A DNA stretch of 64,000 nt from Marasmius tenuissimus (lineage: Eukaryota > Basidiomycota > Agaricomycetes > Agaricales > Marasmiaceae): contig JAQOTA010000044.1 in NCBI GenBank assembly GCA_029532415.1, forward strand, positions 186,001 through 250,000, in the 5' to 3' direction. Positions 33,694-44,154 of this stretch are shown here, piece after piece; within the stretch, counting starts at the first letter, position 1, and each line of letters opens with the position of its first letter. Position numbers and translations under genes: made by a program. The notes under the pieces were generated by a model that saw only the letters and a program-made list of their open reading frames with translations, ran no database searches and was not told the DNA's origin.

Positions 33694-34558
33694 GGCACAT
33701 ATAGTGGGTAATAATTGGTGGTAGATATTTCCCTGTCTGACCATCTTAAATGACTGTTCGGTTCAGAGTGTCAGACTGTCTTGAGCTTCAGGACTGTTCT
33801 GAGTGTGTATCCCTTGGGTCAGATTGATGGAGAATAAAGCTGGGCTTTGCTCTGAGGGTGTCTGCAAGGCAAAGGTGTCCAAGTGCTCGAAGGCCAAGTG
33901 CATGACTGAGTAATTCACGTGGCCTCCCGAGTCCCACTTCATGCAGAAGTTTAGGTGTCGGAAAATTCCGTTGCAAACTCCTCATCGATCGCAAATCACC
34001 CAACAACCTGATCATGAGCAGGCCTCAAGCCAGACACAAGAAGCTGAGGGATAGGAAGATTTCATACAGGATGCGTCTATATGCCTATCAATTTGAAGCT
34101 TCTGCTGAGCTTCGAGCTTTCGGACAACTCCGATGATTTGCCGACGCGCGGAACTCACTGGCTCCATGGCATTACTTTCTGTTGTTGATATTAGTGCATT
34201 GGCCGGCGGGTCCGGGTCCGGGCTCCTTTGATGCCACTGGGTGGCCCTTCGCTGAACTTGATGCCCTAACAAGACCCAATCCTTTGATCCCTACCCAAAG
34301 AAGAAACATAATTATTCCCTCCGCAAGCCGTTAGCGCGTTAGCCTCGGACCTCTTGACACCTGTTCTGGGACAGCTGAGTCTAGGAACCTCCCAGGATGT
34401 CTGCCATGAGGTAAAAACAGACCAGAAGCATTGAGTCCAAAAAGAAAAGAAGACAGTCAGACGGTGCCTGCCCAAGAAAGTCAAGGTGGATAAACTCTGG
34501 ATTGAGACAGTATGACTGGGGAAGTATTGACCAATAATTTTTACCCGTTATACGTGCC
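33694..34558. mobile_element. Non-autonomous DNA transposon with ~42-bp TIRs and 8-bp target duplication
   Basis: The ends are inverted: GGCACATATAGTGGGTAATA.. at 33694 and the complement of GGCACGTATAACGGGTAAAA.. ending 34558. They match at 22 of the first 28 bases and again at 9 of 12 (TAGATATTTCCC against TCAATACTTCCC). Flanks are ATAGATAT (33686-33693) and ATAGATAG (34559-34566), an 8-bp duplication with one change. It splits the copia-3 protease-integrase region, where uninterrupted sequence is expected. An 8-bp duplication fits hAT-like or KDZ-like elements. No transposase is encoded; a minus frame at 34012-34272 (NAMEPVSSARRQIIGVVRKL) may be captured host sequence. Confidence 0.72.
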
Positions 34559-34990
34559 ATAGATAGAAGCTCATAAGGAGTGACCCATCTTCCTTATTCC
34601 GAATCAAAGTCTCTTGACCGCTTCCAATTGTCTGATAACCCAGCTCTTGGAATTTGCTGTCAGAGATTAAACGATGAGGGCTATGTGGATTATACAACAC
34701 TGGATAGAGTTTTGTATCTTGCAATACACCTGCACTATGTTGACTGTACCACATCCCTTTAGCTGAATCTTTTGATAAGTCCATTGGTATAGCAAACTCA
34801 TGATAGTCTATGAAATCTGTTATGAAGGGAGTCATATGTCCTGAAGTGCCACCATTCAAGTAGCCAAGCTTCTTGAGGATTTATTGTATGATCACTCGTG
34901 ATTGCAGAAAACAATTTAAATTGCATAGATTCGAATACAAGTACATTATTACATTTGTCGGATTTATTGTTCTTCAAAATGTGATTGTTC
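34548..34990 (-). pseudogene. copia-3 protease, catalytic Asp lost
   Basis: The frame before the active site reads TSDHTINPQEAWLL. After a one-base shift near 34855 it continues as NGGTSGHMTPFITDF, then KLYPVLYNPHSPHRLISDSK. In copia-1 the matching motif is DSGASSHF. Here the Asp codon reads AAT (Asn), a change explained by C-to-T on the other strand, and the frame is shifted just upstream. Both changes inactivate the protease. Confidence 0.78.
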
Positions 34991-37437
34991 TGTATCAAAA
35001 TCTTACCAGTGAGTGTCAGACTATCAGAGTTAAATACTTGCCAAGGTGACCTATTGTTACTCTCATGCCAGTTCTCATTGATGTTATTCATTTTTTGCCA
35101 GGTTACTGGTGATGGTGGTCCAGGGGATGGCAGTTCAGGAGTCGGCATATGATGTTGCTGAGCAGGAGTATTCTGACCAGTACTTCCCATGGTATCAGCA
35201 ATGAGATTTCTGTATCGTTGGATAATCAGATCCAACCTATCATTGATGCATCTACCACAGACAAGTTGGTATTCTGCAAGTTGAAATGCAGTTTCAGATT
35301 CTTGTTGGATTTGTTGAATTACTTGAATCCTTTTCCTGATTAAGTCAACGTTGTGCACTACATCTGGACTATTAGTCACAGCAGTGCTAAGCTGTACCTC
35401 CTCAATGCGCCTTTCCAAGACTGAGATTGTAAGTAGATCAGTTAGCCTATTATCAGCAGTTTCCTGGGCTCTTTCGATTGCTTTGGTAATGCTAGGCTCA
35501 TTTGCTGCCATTACCCATGGGTCAACTTTGTATTCTGGTGAAGTTGGTCCTTCTCCAGGATAATCTGGAAGTTCAGACACCATGTTTATTGGGCTTCTGT
35601 TATCAGCAACCTTGCTTGTAGATGCGATTGGTTGTGACTGATCAGATACTCTCAGAGAAGTCTGATCTGGAGAGCTTCGTTGTACCGGTGATTGAAAGGT
35701 AAAATTGACAGAGGGTAGCCTAACCAGAGTCGATGCAGGTTGCATAGAGAAGTACTGTGTTGGCAGAGGAATTGGTACAGGATCTTGTACAAGATCTTCT
35801 GTAAGTCTGGCAAAAAGTCTCATGAATTGTTCTGGTTCATATTCCGGAGTAATTCGTGTAGGGAGCTTTTGTTCCATGACTTCTGGAAGTGGCATCTCGT
35901 TCATCCAATTGTACAAGTAGGTCGATGAGTTTTGAAGTTCGCTAAATTTGATTTTAGGAACAAACTTGATGAACTTATGTTTGTTCTCAGGCTCGAAGCG
36001 ATTTGTTTTGATGTTAATCATCCTCAGACCTCAAATACGTTGGATGGAAGTGCCTAGACCTTGTAACCATCTTCCTTCTATGCCTAATAACACCATAAAT
36101 TCCCAAAATATGGGATTAAGGACCTGAATAGGAATTCTGTTGAACTCATTGTCTTTATCAACATTGAAAATGTCATAGACATCCTTGTCTCCAGGTTTTC
36201 TGTGCAAGATCCAGTCCTTCCAGACAACCTTGTGTATGTTGATAATAACTTGAGAAATGTGGTCAACGTCCCATTTCCAGTATCCTGATGGTGTAAACGC
36301 AAATACTGCCTTTATCTGTTGATGACTATCAATTTGCCATACAGCTTGTCTAGGAGTCATGTTATAACATGTGCTTCGGTCGATTGGATAGCAGAACATG
36401 GCAAACTTGGTGCACACCAAAATATAGATATTTGTATGCCTATAAAGACCGAATCTTCTCCAGACTTTGCTAATGATATGATCCATATGAACTTCTTCAA
36501 ATCCTGATGGCAGATAAGCTCCAGATTTTCTAGTTATCATGCTAGGATGATGGAGATTTTTGTTTGCAAACTGGACAGGATAATCATCGGGTCTAACCAT
36601 GATTGTACGCAACCTGTCAGTGTTTACATGCCGTTCTGTAAATTTGTTGAGGTGACGAAAAAGCTCTTTCTTGTCATATTTGACAAAAACATAGTCATTA
36701 GGATCAAATGTATGGCTATAGCAGACATCATTTACAGATGCGTATGGGGGAGCGAATGGAGGAGAAGATGGTCTCTGGTTTGCCCAATTTTCACCAAATT
36801 TGGGGTCATATGTCTCATGTGGCCAATATTGGTGTGGTGTATGAGACACAACAGAGTCACGACGAGACACAGGTGTGTCTGGATCATAGATCCAATCGTA
36901 TTCCTGAGGCTCTTTGACCCCTTGATCTGTTGGCTGATTGAATAACCTAGCCAGATCTGATTGGGAAACTTCAAGTACTGAGAGTCCACTGTATCCTTCA
37001 CTAGGTAATGCACTGGCAGAAGTCCTAACTGGTGGAGAAATTGTTTGAGGCATGTTGAAATCAATGCCCTCAGATGATTTATACCTATATGAATCTTCGG
37101 ATGCGACCTCCGATTCAGAGTTAGATGCCATCTGGTGTACAGGTAGCTCCTGAATCTGAGATTCATGTACTTGCACCTGTGATCTGGGTACAAGATGAGG
37201 TAATTCTCCACTACTAGGTACTCCAACATCCGGACTACTGAGTTCAGAGACGTCAGGATGGTAGTCTTCCTGTTGAGGATTAGGAAGAGTAAGAGGATAA
37301 ACTTCATCCTCTCCATCACTACCAGCAGCTTCTGCTGCTCGCCCTGCAGCTTCAAAGTGTTCTAGATCTGATCCTTCAAGATGATCAAGATCACTATAGG
37401 AGTCATCATCTTGCTCCATGCATGCATTGGGCTGCAA
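34798..37437 (-). pseudogene. Extra ~880-codon frame between copia-3 gag and protease
   Basis: One reading frame is open from 37437 to 34798, broken only by a TGA at 36031-36033. The two parts (468 and 407 residues) are in the same frame with three codons between the stop and the next Met. The first ~230 residues are acidic, Ser/Pro-rich and look disordered. A Trp/Tyr/His-rich, probably folded domain follows (FDPNDYVFVKYDKKELFRHL, GFEEVHMDHIISKVWRRFGL, FAFTPSGYWKWDVDHISQVI). The second part has KIKFSELQNSSTYLYNWMNE, then a helical region (LERRIEEVQLS, RKRIQVIQQIQQESETAFQL) that may form a coiled coil, and it runs in frame into the protease leader. Copia-1 has only about 115 residues in the equivalent interval. 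I do not recognise the fold. It could be a captured host domain or a clade-specific Gag extension. Confidence 0.75.
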
Positions 37438-37551
37438 GGGATATCACTCTTCAGGGGTAAGCTCATTTCAACAAATATGTTCCTCAATATTCTGAGCGGT
37501 AATTGATACCATCCCAGTAGAGAATGCTTGATTCTAAGCAATTCTATCTCA

Positions 37552-39088
37552 TCAAGCTTGTTCCCTCCTTTGAACTCTTTGACTCCTAGTTGACATATGC
37601 ATTGCCTGTCGAAAATTCAGATGCGGATATTGCTCAAAAGCTTCTGCTAAAGTTTGAGGTTCTTCGACTTCTGCTTCTTGTTGCAAATCAAGTAACTGAC
37701 GTGGTACTTGATTATCTGGATATTCAATAGACAAATGCTCATCAACAAGAACTCGGTATGTTACTGTTTTGCTTGCTAGCTCTGTGTGTATAGAGTCATT
37801 TATTGCATTCAACACAATTTGATCCTGTATGGACATATGAACGCTCTGGGGTTGAGAGAATTCTGCTTCCAAAACAGAACATTGCTAAGCATCTAGAGCG
37901 GCAACATGTGATTTTTGCCCCCCCTGCTTAGGCTTGTTCTGCTTTTTGCCTTTTCCCTTGCCTTTGCCTTTCTTGTTGTTCTTCTTTTTTGAAGAACCCT
38001 GCTGATTTTGGTTATTCTGGTTCTGGTTCTGTTGGTTGTTCTGATTAGAACCATTGCCCCCATTGGGCTTCCAGCAGACTTGTTACCAGATGACCCAGAT
38101 TGACCAGACCAGTTAGGCACAGACTTAAACCTGGGAATGCCAGAAATTTTGGTGTTGTAGGCAGCAGTATATACTTCTGGTCCAGAATGTCCACCCGTCC
38201 TAGCATTCCACATGTTGGTAATAATTGATATGATTTTGGAAAGCTTCAAATCTTCTTTTTTGAGTCAAATCACATACTCTTTGAGATTCACCCATGACTT
38301 TGGAAGTTTTGCTATGATCATTAACACGAACAGCGCTTCCGTAATCTCAAGATCCTGAGCCTTAAGTTTGTGTTGCTGGGTAGCCATATAATTGATACCA
38401 GCAACAGGGCTCTGATTCAATGGCAAAACCACCAAATGGAGGTTAGTATACATATTGAGAAGTTCAGCCATGTTTTCAGAACCATAGTTTGCTTTAATAT
38501 TTGAAATACAATCAATTATGGAGTTCGGATCAAGAATAGCATCATGGATAGGGTATGTGCACATTTGAAGTGCTCTGAAGCACTTCTTGTTTTGATCCTG
38601 CCAAGTTGTATATTCAGTGCACTCTTTGTAGGGAACTTGAGAATGGACCTCTCGGGGTTCTTAGTATTGGGCTCTCTATGTCTTCACTCACTCTTGAATG
38701 TATGTTGTTGAATGTCCTTTACGGGGATCTTGACAGCTTCTGTAGCATCTGACGCAGAGGTATCAGGCTTCGATTCAGTGAGAACTTTAGCATTCCCCTG
38801 GGTGTGATAGTATGCTTCGAGTGCGCAAATAAACTCCTTCCAATTGGATCCGTCCTGTGCCAACATAGGAACACTGTTAAGAGCTCCCTGACCTGCGGGA
38901 AGTGTGGCTTCAGCTGCCTGCACATAGAGAGGCTGCTGGGGATTGTTAAAAAACCCTTTGAGAGTACGGATTATACGTTTGGAGGGGCACATTGGAAGGA
39001 GCCCTGACATTGAACATTTCTCCTTCAGCCTGAGAGACTCAATAGTTTTCACCATCGGGCTGTCTGGCATAGATGATCTCAGGTTCAT
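37552..39088 (-). pseudogene. copia-3 Gag, broken into four frames
   Basis: The first piece (39088-38684) has AQDGSNWKEFICALEAYYHT, the usual copia Gag opening. The second (38564-38265) has IIDCISNIKANYGSENMAEL and LFVLMIIAKLPKSWVNLKEY, the helical Gag body. The third (38249-37893) is a basic Asn/Lys-rich tract comparable to that of copia-1. The fourth (37872-37552) contains DQIVLNAINDSIHTELASKT, matching LNAVNDSLRMEIASG in copia-1 and NTVNNSLRAEI in copia-2. Frame changes between pieces are indels, not introns, as far as I can see. Confidence 0.82.
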
Positions 39089-39100
39089 TGTTTTGTGCTT

Positions 39101-39668
39101 GTGAATTGTGAGACATATTTGGTTTCTGTTGAAAATCCCATGAGCATTTTTTGTTTTCTTTCTTAAAAGAATAAATGGTCAGGAAATTCGACAGTGCTGC
39201 TACCAGGTAGGTCATCACAACAGAACATGCAGGGGAGTAAATCTGGTAACATAGCTCCTGCCAACATCAAGATGGTCTTATGGTGTAACCTCCAGTGTGT
39301 TTATGTCTGGTGATTCCTTTATGCTATCTGGTCTCAATCCCAGACTAGCAAACTACATCCATATGCCTGAAGAATATCATTATCAGAGTTCTAGATTGTT
39401 TCCATGGAGTACATTCCACTTCCTCCACGCCATAGGCCTAAGGTCGACAGAAATAACCAATGGAGATACTAGAGTCTAACAATAATTGGAATTGGAGGTC
39501 ATATGGGTAAAGAGTCCCTGTACATACTAAAGTGGTCGTTTGGCTACAACAGGACAAGCCTCACAGAACATCTCGGGTTGACACCGGATTTGAGTGAACA
39601 CAGTGAACGAGGTCATAGAACAGTGTATTTATTGAGTACTGATAGTTGTGATTAAAATACTATCGGAA
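39101..39668. other. Expected copia-3 leader/5' LTR region; not recognisable
   Basis: No LTR with TG...CA ends and no primer-binding site like those of copia-1 and copia-2 was found. TTATGGTGTAACC near 39277 is only weakly like the expected site. AGTGAAC words begin near 39590 and mark the next region. Confidence 0.35.
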
Positions 39669-40340
39669 AAAGTGAACGCTAGCGTGAACAGAAAAACAAC
39701 GGCGGGGAACCGGGATAACTGAATAGACTCTGCGAGAACGAAATACCAAGGGAAATCAGAATAAGACAACGGAACGGACCGGACAGGAATAAGTACGAGA
39801 GAGGGATGCGAAGCGATGGTCAATCGACTCGAAGCCGCTCGCGGAAATCCTCTAAGCGCGAGAGAGAATGGAAGGGGCGTGGGGAACTGCTGGAAAAGTG
39901 AACACTGGTGTGAACAAAGAAATGTGCAACAACAGCGGGGAACTACAATAACTGAACAGACCCCGCGACAATGAGGTACCAGAGAACGAGAATAGAACAA
40001 CAGAACAACCCGGGCAGGAATAAATATGAAAGAAGGATGTGACTCAAAGTCGCTTGCGAAGATCTTTCAACCGTGAAAGAAAATAAAAGGGGCATGGAGA
40101 CTGCTGCAAGTGAACCCCAGTGTGAACAAAGAAATGTGCAAAAAAAAAGCGGGGAACTGGGATAACTGAACAGACCTTGCAAGTACGAGGTACCAACATG
40201 GGAACGAGAGAAGGACAACGGAACGAACTAGACAGGGATGAATATGAGAGAAGGGTGCGGTGATCAATCGACTTGAAGTCGCTCGCGAAGATCTTTTAAT
40301 TGTGAAAGAGACTGAAAGGGGCATGGGGAACTGCTGGAAA
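39669..40340. repeat. Three tandem copies of a ~215-230-bp unit
   Basis: Units start at 39669, 39894 and 40108. Each begins AAGTGAAC and contains GTGTGAACA (GCGTGAACA in unit 1), GCGGGGAAC, ATAACTGAA.AGAC, a basic AGAGAGGG/AGAAGGATG segment, GTCGCT.GCG and ends GGGGC.TGG.GA.CTGC. The copies differ from each other by perhaps 20-25 percent. A fourth copy starts near 40341 and breaks off. Many AGTGAAC/GGGAAC/GAGAAC words occur through 40730. Confidence 0.82.
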
Positions 40341-40843
40341 AGTGAATACTATAGTGGGGAAACAAACTAAATGATCAAATGTCTGTTGGCTTTGCTGTGT
40401 ATGGGATCCACAGGTACTAGTCCCTTGGGCCACGTAGAGGCCAGACATTGTCCAAGGGTTGGGTAACACATACCCGACGAGCATGAGTACACGAGGGCAA
40501 GGTAAACGTAAAGCAAGCAAAAGGGCAAGCACAAGGGAACCAAGATGGGAACGAGAAATCAAAAGGGGTAGGAGAGGAAGTGCGACAACGGACTAAACAG
40601 GATCGAACAAGAAAAGACACTGTAACGAGATAGAAGGGAACGGGACACGCATCATCTGTAAGTAGCGTAAAGGGAACATCCTGCAAAGTGAACAACTACC
40701 CGCACAGGTCGAAGTAAAAGCAACACCAGAAAGATGAACACCGACCCACAAACAAGTGAATCAGGGGGCATATCGGGGGGAACTACAAGAATCGGATCTT
40801 CAATGGTGCGGGAATGGGGTCGAGGGCAAGAGAAGGTACATTG

Positions 40844-43800
40844 TCATTGGTTTTTGTTCCGCCTCCTGCGTTTGACTTTACCGTTGCCTCCCTTCTTGTC
40901 GGGGAATACCACAGGGGTTGGGCGAGACTGCGGACAATTTTTGCGCTTTTTTGGAGGAGTTTGATGCTCCTCAATTTGACCTTGCGCCTCCATCTGCTTT
41001 CTTTTCAACCCCCTTGTGAATGTCGGAGACTTCTTCGAGGTTTGGCCCACATGGAGCTTTGGCTTTGTGGGCGTCGCTGGATTTGCGGCAATCGCCGAAG
41101 TGGTCGCTTTGACAGCGGTTTCTATTTGGCGGATCTTATTAGGGGCAAGGAATTCAATCAAGGATGAACATGAACGTACGTTGGTCCTCATCGTCGATAT
41201 CGAATTCTCCGTCGGGGTCCTCCAAGGAAACATCTATCGACGAGTAAATGAAGGGTAATTAAGGTTTTAAGAATCCTGAAGTTGCGCACCCGAGAGGCCG
41301 TCATTTGTGCCATAAAGGCCAGTATTAAATGGGTCGATCACCATTGCATCATCTTCAGAGGCTGATGCGAATTCTTCCTCGTGCGCCGGGGTCGCAGAAG
41401 GAGCTTGAAATGACCAGTTAGGGAGGGTAGACCTTGTTGAACATGATGGATATCATGTGATACACTGTTGACGTGTTGTTTACATGTCACACTATTTATA
41501 GAGCTACGCCTCTAGAACACTTGCGTCCTCATGCAAGTACTACGTCTCTGTCTATGTACCTTACTACGTAGATCTAGTTTCATCATATATGACACTATAG
41601 ACAGTCGCTATCCAATAGCATATGTAGAGCCTCCAATACATGAGGCAAACACGACTATGCTCACCAAGCATACTACCATTCATGGTAGAAGTACTTACAC
41701 AGTACTAATGTCCTTTACGCCTTTAGGGCCGAATACCTACTTCTAGTAGTAGTTTCAGTTAGTGTAATACTCATTACATGTACCAGAAACTTATGTATAA
41801 AAGACTGGACAAAAGGCCTTAAGCCTTAGGACAATCTACTTGATTATCACCTCTTCACAAGCATCCCAAGACTACAAAAAACACTCTGTGTATTACCCAT
41901 GTGAGGTTTACTTCGTTATATCCACTGTGCACTTTAACTATGCTGGCTCATCAGACCTGAGACAACAAGTGAGCCCACCAGAAGCGCCATCCATCTCCTT
42001 TGCGGGCTTCACTCTGCCATCCGAGACCATGGACGCAGCTGATAATGTGAAGTTAGAGGTGAGTCGAGGAGGCTTCAATGATTGAACACACCGAAACCGC
42101 TGTTCGGCACCTCTTCGGGGTTCTCTCCATTAGCCGCCGTGGGCAGAGCTTCTCACGAAAAGTCAGGGAGTGTTAAGCAGTAAAGAGGGTTCAGCTATCA
42201 GCTAACCAATGTCACTTCGTGGGCCAGCTGGCACCTCCTCCTTTTCAATAATCGGGGCGGTAACTGAAAGGAAGTCAGAGCGGTGTGAAACGAGGGAAAC
42301 AAGTGAACTGACCAACTCCGGCATTCACTCTACCCTCCGGTTCACTTTCCTTCCCATCAGTCTGGGCTGTAGGGACCAATGCAACCGCCTTTTCAATGGC
42401 AGGGACTACAGCTGGGGGAGGTCAGAATAAGTTGTAACGAGGGAAACAAGTAAACTAACCAGCAATGTTCACTTGAGTGGCTGGCATCTCTTTCCCTTTA
42501 GTCGGGGTTGTAGAAGAGACTGGAAACGATTAGTCAGGGAGGGTTGAATCTCCGGAAGGAAAGTGAATGTACCAGTGGCACCGTTCAGTTCTTTTGGGGG
42601 GTCTGCTCCACCAACCATGGCTGAGGAAGGGGAGTCAGAATGAGGCAAACCGAGAGAAGCGAATCAACATACAGGAGCCAACGTTTGGCGTCTGTTCGGG
42701 CTGCTGATCGCCAGGAGAAGTGGTTATACAACCTGAGCATAGAAGATGACCGAAGGGAACAAATATCAGCGGGGGGAGCAAACGTACCTCTAGCAGGGGC
42801 GTCATTCACTGACTGAACTTGACTTTCGCCAAGAGGGGCTGCTTTGAAATCTGAGGATGATAGGCAAGCCGAGAGAATGTAGTTACTCACTGTCTCGATT
42901 AGTTGAGTTGGCAGACCCACCCGTTGATTGGGGTAGAAATACAAAGGTATCATCTCGTGGGGTGACTAGGAAGTCCACCAACAGCTGCCTCTCGTGTCGT
43001 TGTGGGGTTCGGGGAGGTGCAAACGCGATGGGGAGTTTAAATTTTTTTGTGTCGTAGTAGCATTCTGGATGCTTGGCTATATCATCGTATGGGAGAGACG
43101 AACTGAAGCCTACTAAATCTGTACAGGCAACCTTAGTGATGGACTGTGTAGTTGAATGTTTGACTTACACCAGAGGCAGTCGAGCAACGATTCCAGCATA
43201 TCCATGAGATCAGTGAAGGTCGTGTTGTCAACATCCACTCCTTGGAGAGTAGGGATTTTTGACCCCTTGAACGTCTTTAGCCGAGGATCCAACACGGGCT
43301 TGGGGCCGCGAGGGTTCACTTTGTGACAATCAGCGACCTGGTACAACTTGGGGGAAAGCGGAGCCTTACACTTTATCACGCGGGCACACCATTGTCTCCA
43401 TGCAGCTACAACACTGTCTTTCACCCCTCCATCGTTGTCCTTAAAAAATTTCTTGTTTTCTCTCCCAAGGCAGCGACTGGACACCTCATAGCTGCAAGTA
43501 CAACAAATCAGTGACGAGCGATACAATTGAGATCGAGAGCTCACATGCTGCCCGCCATGGCATTTTCATTGTCTCTAAAACCGGCGTAGACAACTACCTC
43601 CATGTTTCCGAGAGCGCCGGACTTGGCGATGTTGTACAACAGCGCAAAGATACCTTCGCCGAAGGCCTGCTGGTTACTGCAAGACGAAGGATCATTGGAT
43701 TGACTGTGTCCGGCTCTATGAGAAGAGAGAACTTACGTTTCTAGGTCAAAGACCTGCTCTTTCTCGGCATAGCTGGCTTTCTCTTCTTTGCTCAATGCCT

Positions 43801-44130
43801 CCCATAGATTGCTGACCGCGAGTTTGTGCAGACCGCCGTTGTTGCCGTTGGCGAGCTCTGGTTCTTCCTCTCGCAGGCACTTCGTTTCCTCCTGGATCTT
43901 CTCTCCCTGAGCCGCTTTGAATTGTTCCTTTGGCGCTAACGCACGTAGGCCTGCTAATTTCTGGAGAGCTTTCGAAAATGGGAGGGCAGGCCGTTCTTCA
44001 GCTGGTCCCTCGGCCGATCCCCCGGCTTTCTCCATGTCACAACGGCCTTGACGATAGTCGGAGCAAACTTGTTCCCTGTGTTTTTTCACCAGAGTCTTGT
44101 TGCGTTGGTTTTTGAACCAAGTAATCTATC
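40844..44130 (-). CDS. Many-exon gene beside the KDZ transposase (N terminus missing)
   Basis: On the minus strand the exons join cleanly by GT-AG introns: about 44130-43737 (ITWFKNQRNKTLVKKHREQV, then LWEALSKEEKASYAEKEQ), 43676-43545 (NQQAFGEGIFALLYNIAKSG), 43491-43169 (SRCLGRENKKFFKDNDGG), 43118-42891 (YDDIAKHPECYYDTKKFKLP, LVDFLVTPRDDTFVF), and 42850-42788. A run of small exons separated by ~50-nt introns follows to 41954. The terminal exon (41233-40844) is strongly basic (KRKQMEAQGQIEEHQTPPKK, GGNGKVKRRRRNKNQ) and may carry a nuclear signal. The layout, with WF-N-R near the start, a helical WEALS-EEKASY segment, and a basic tail, resembles conserved basidiomycete proteins of unknown function. 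A 519-bp solo LTR lies in its 3' part. Upstream exons are not found: the frame meets the KDZ gene head to head at about 44140. Confidence 0.6.
41435..41953 (+). repeat. Solo LTR, 519 bp, target duplication GACCT
   Basis: TGTTGAACATGATGG...GGCTCATCA flanked by perfect GACCT at 41430-41434 and 41954-41958. Roughly 97 percent identical by eye to the LTR at 46617-47135. It lies between exons of the minus-strand gene. Confidence 0.95.
42264..42672 (-). repeat. Row of similar ~50-nt introns between small exons
   Basis: Minus-strand introns at 42264-42312 (49 nt), 42412-42459 (48), 42520-42572 (53) and 42621-42672 (52) alternate with small exons. The first two share GTnAGTTnACTTGTTTCCCT and TCTGAC...CAG. 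The others keep the TTC-rich start and the CTGAC branch-site word. The exons between also resemble each other loosely (AIEKAV, IIEKEEV, TPTKGKEM). This looks like serial duplication of an exon-intron unit. Confidence 0.6.
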
Positions 44131-44154
44131 TAACAGTGGTCAAGGCACCTGCAT

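Larger units (their letters stand above)
31680..39100 (-). mobile_element. copia-3: decayed, 3'-truncated copia element with an extra frame
   Basis: On the minus strand, gag (39088-37552), an unusual extra frame (37437-about 34990), protease, integrase and part of RT occur in copia order. The element breaks off just after the YVDD box near 31690, so RT C terminus, RNase H and 3' LTR are missing. A 5' LTR and primer site could not be recognised right of 39100. An 865-bp DNA transposon is inserted between protease and integrase. Protein similarity to copia-1 and copia-2 is clear but more distant than they are to each other. Confidence 0.82.
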
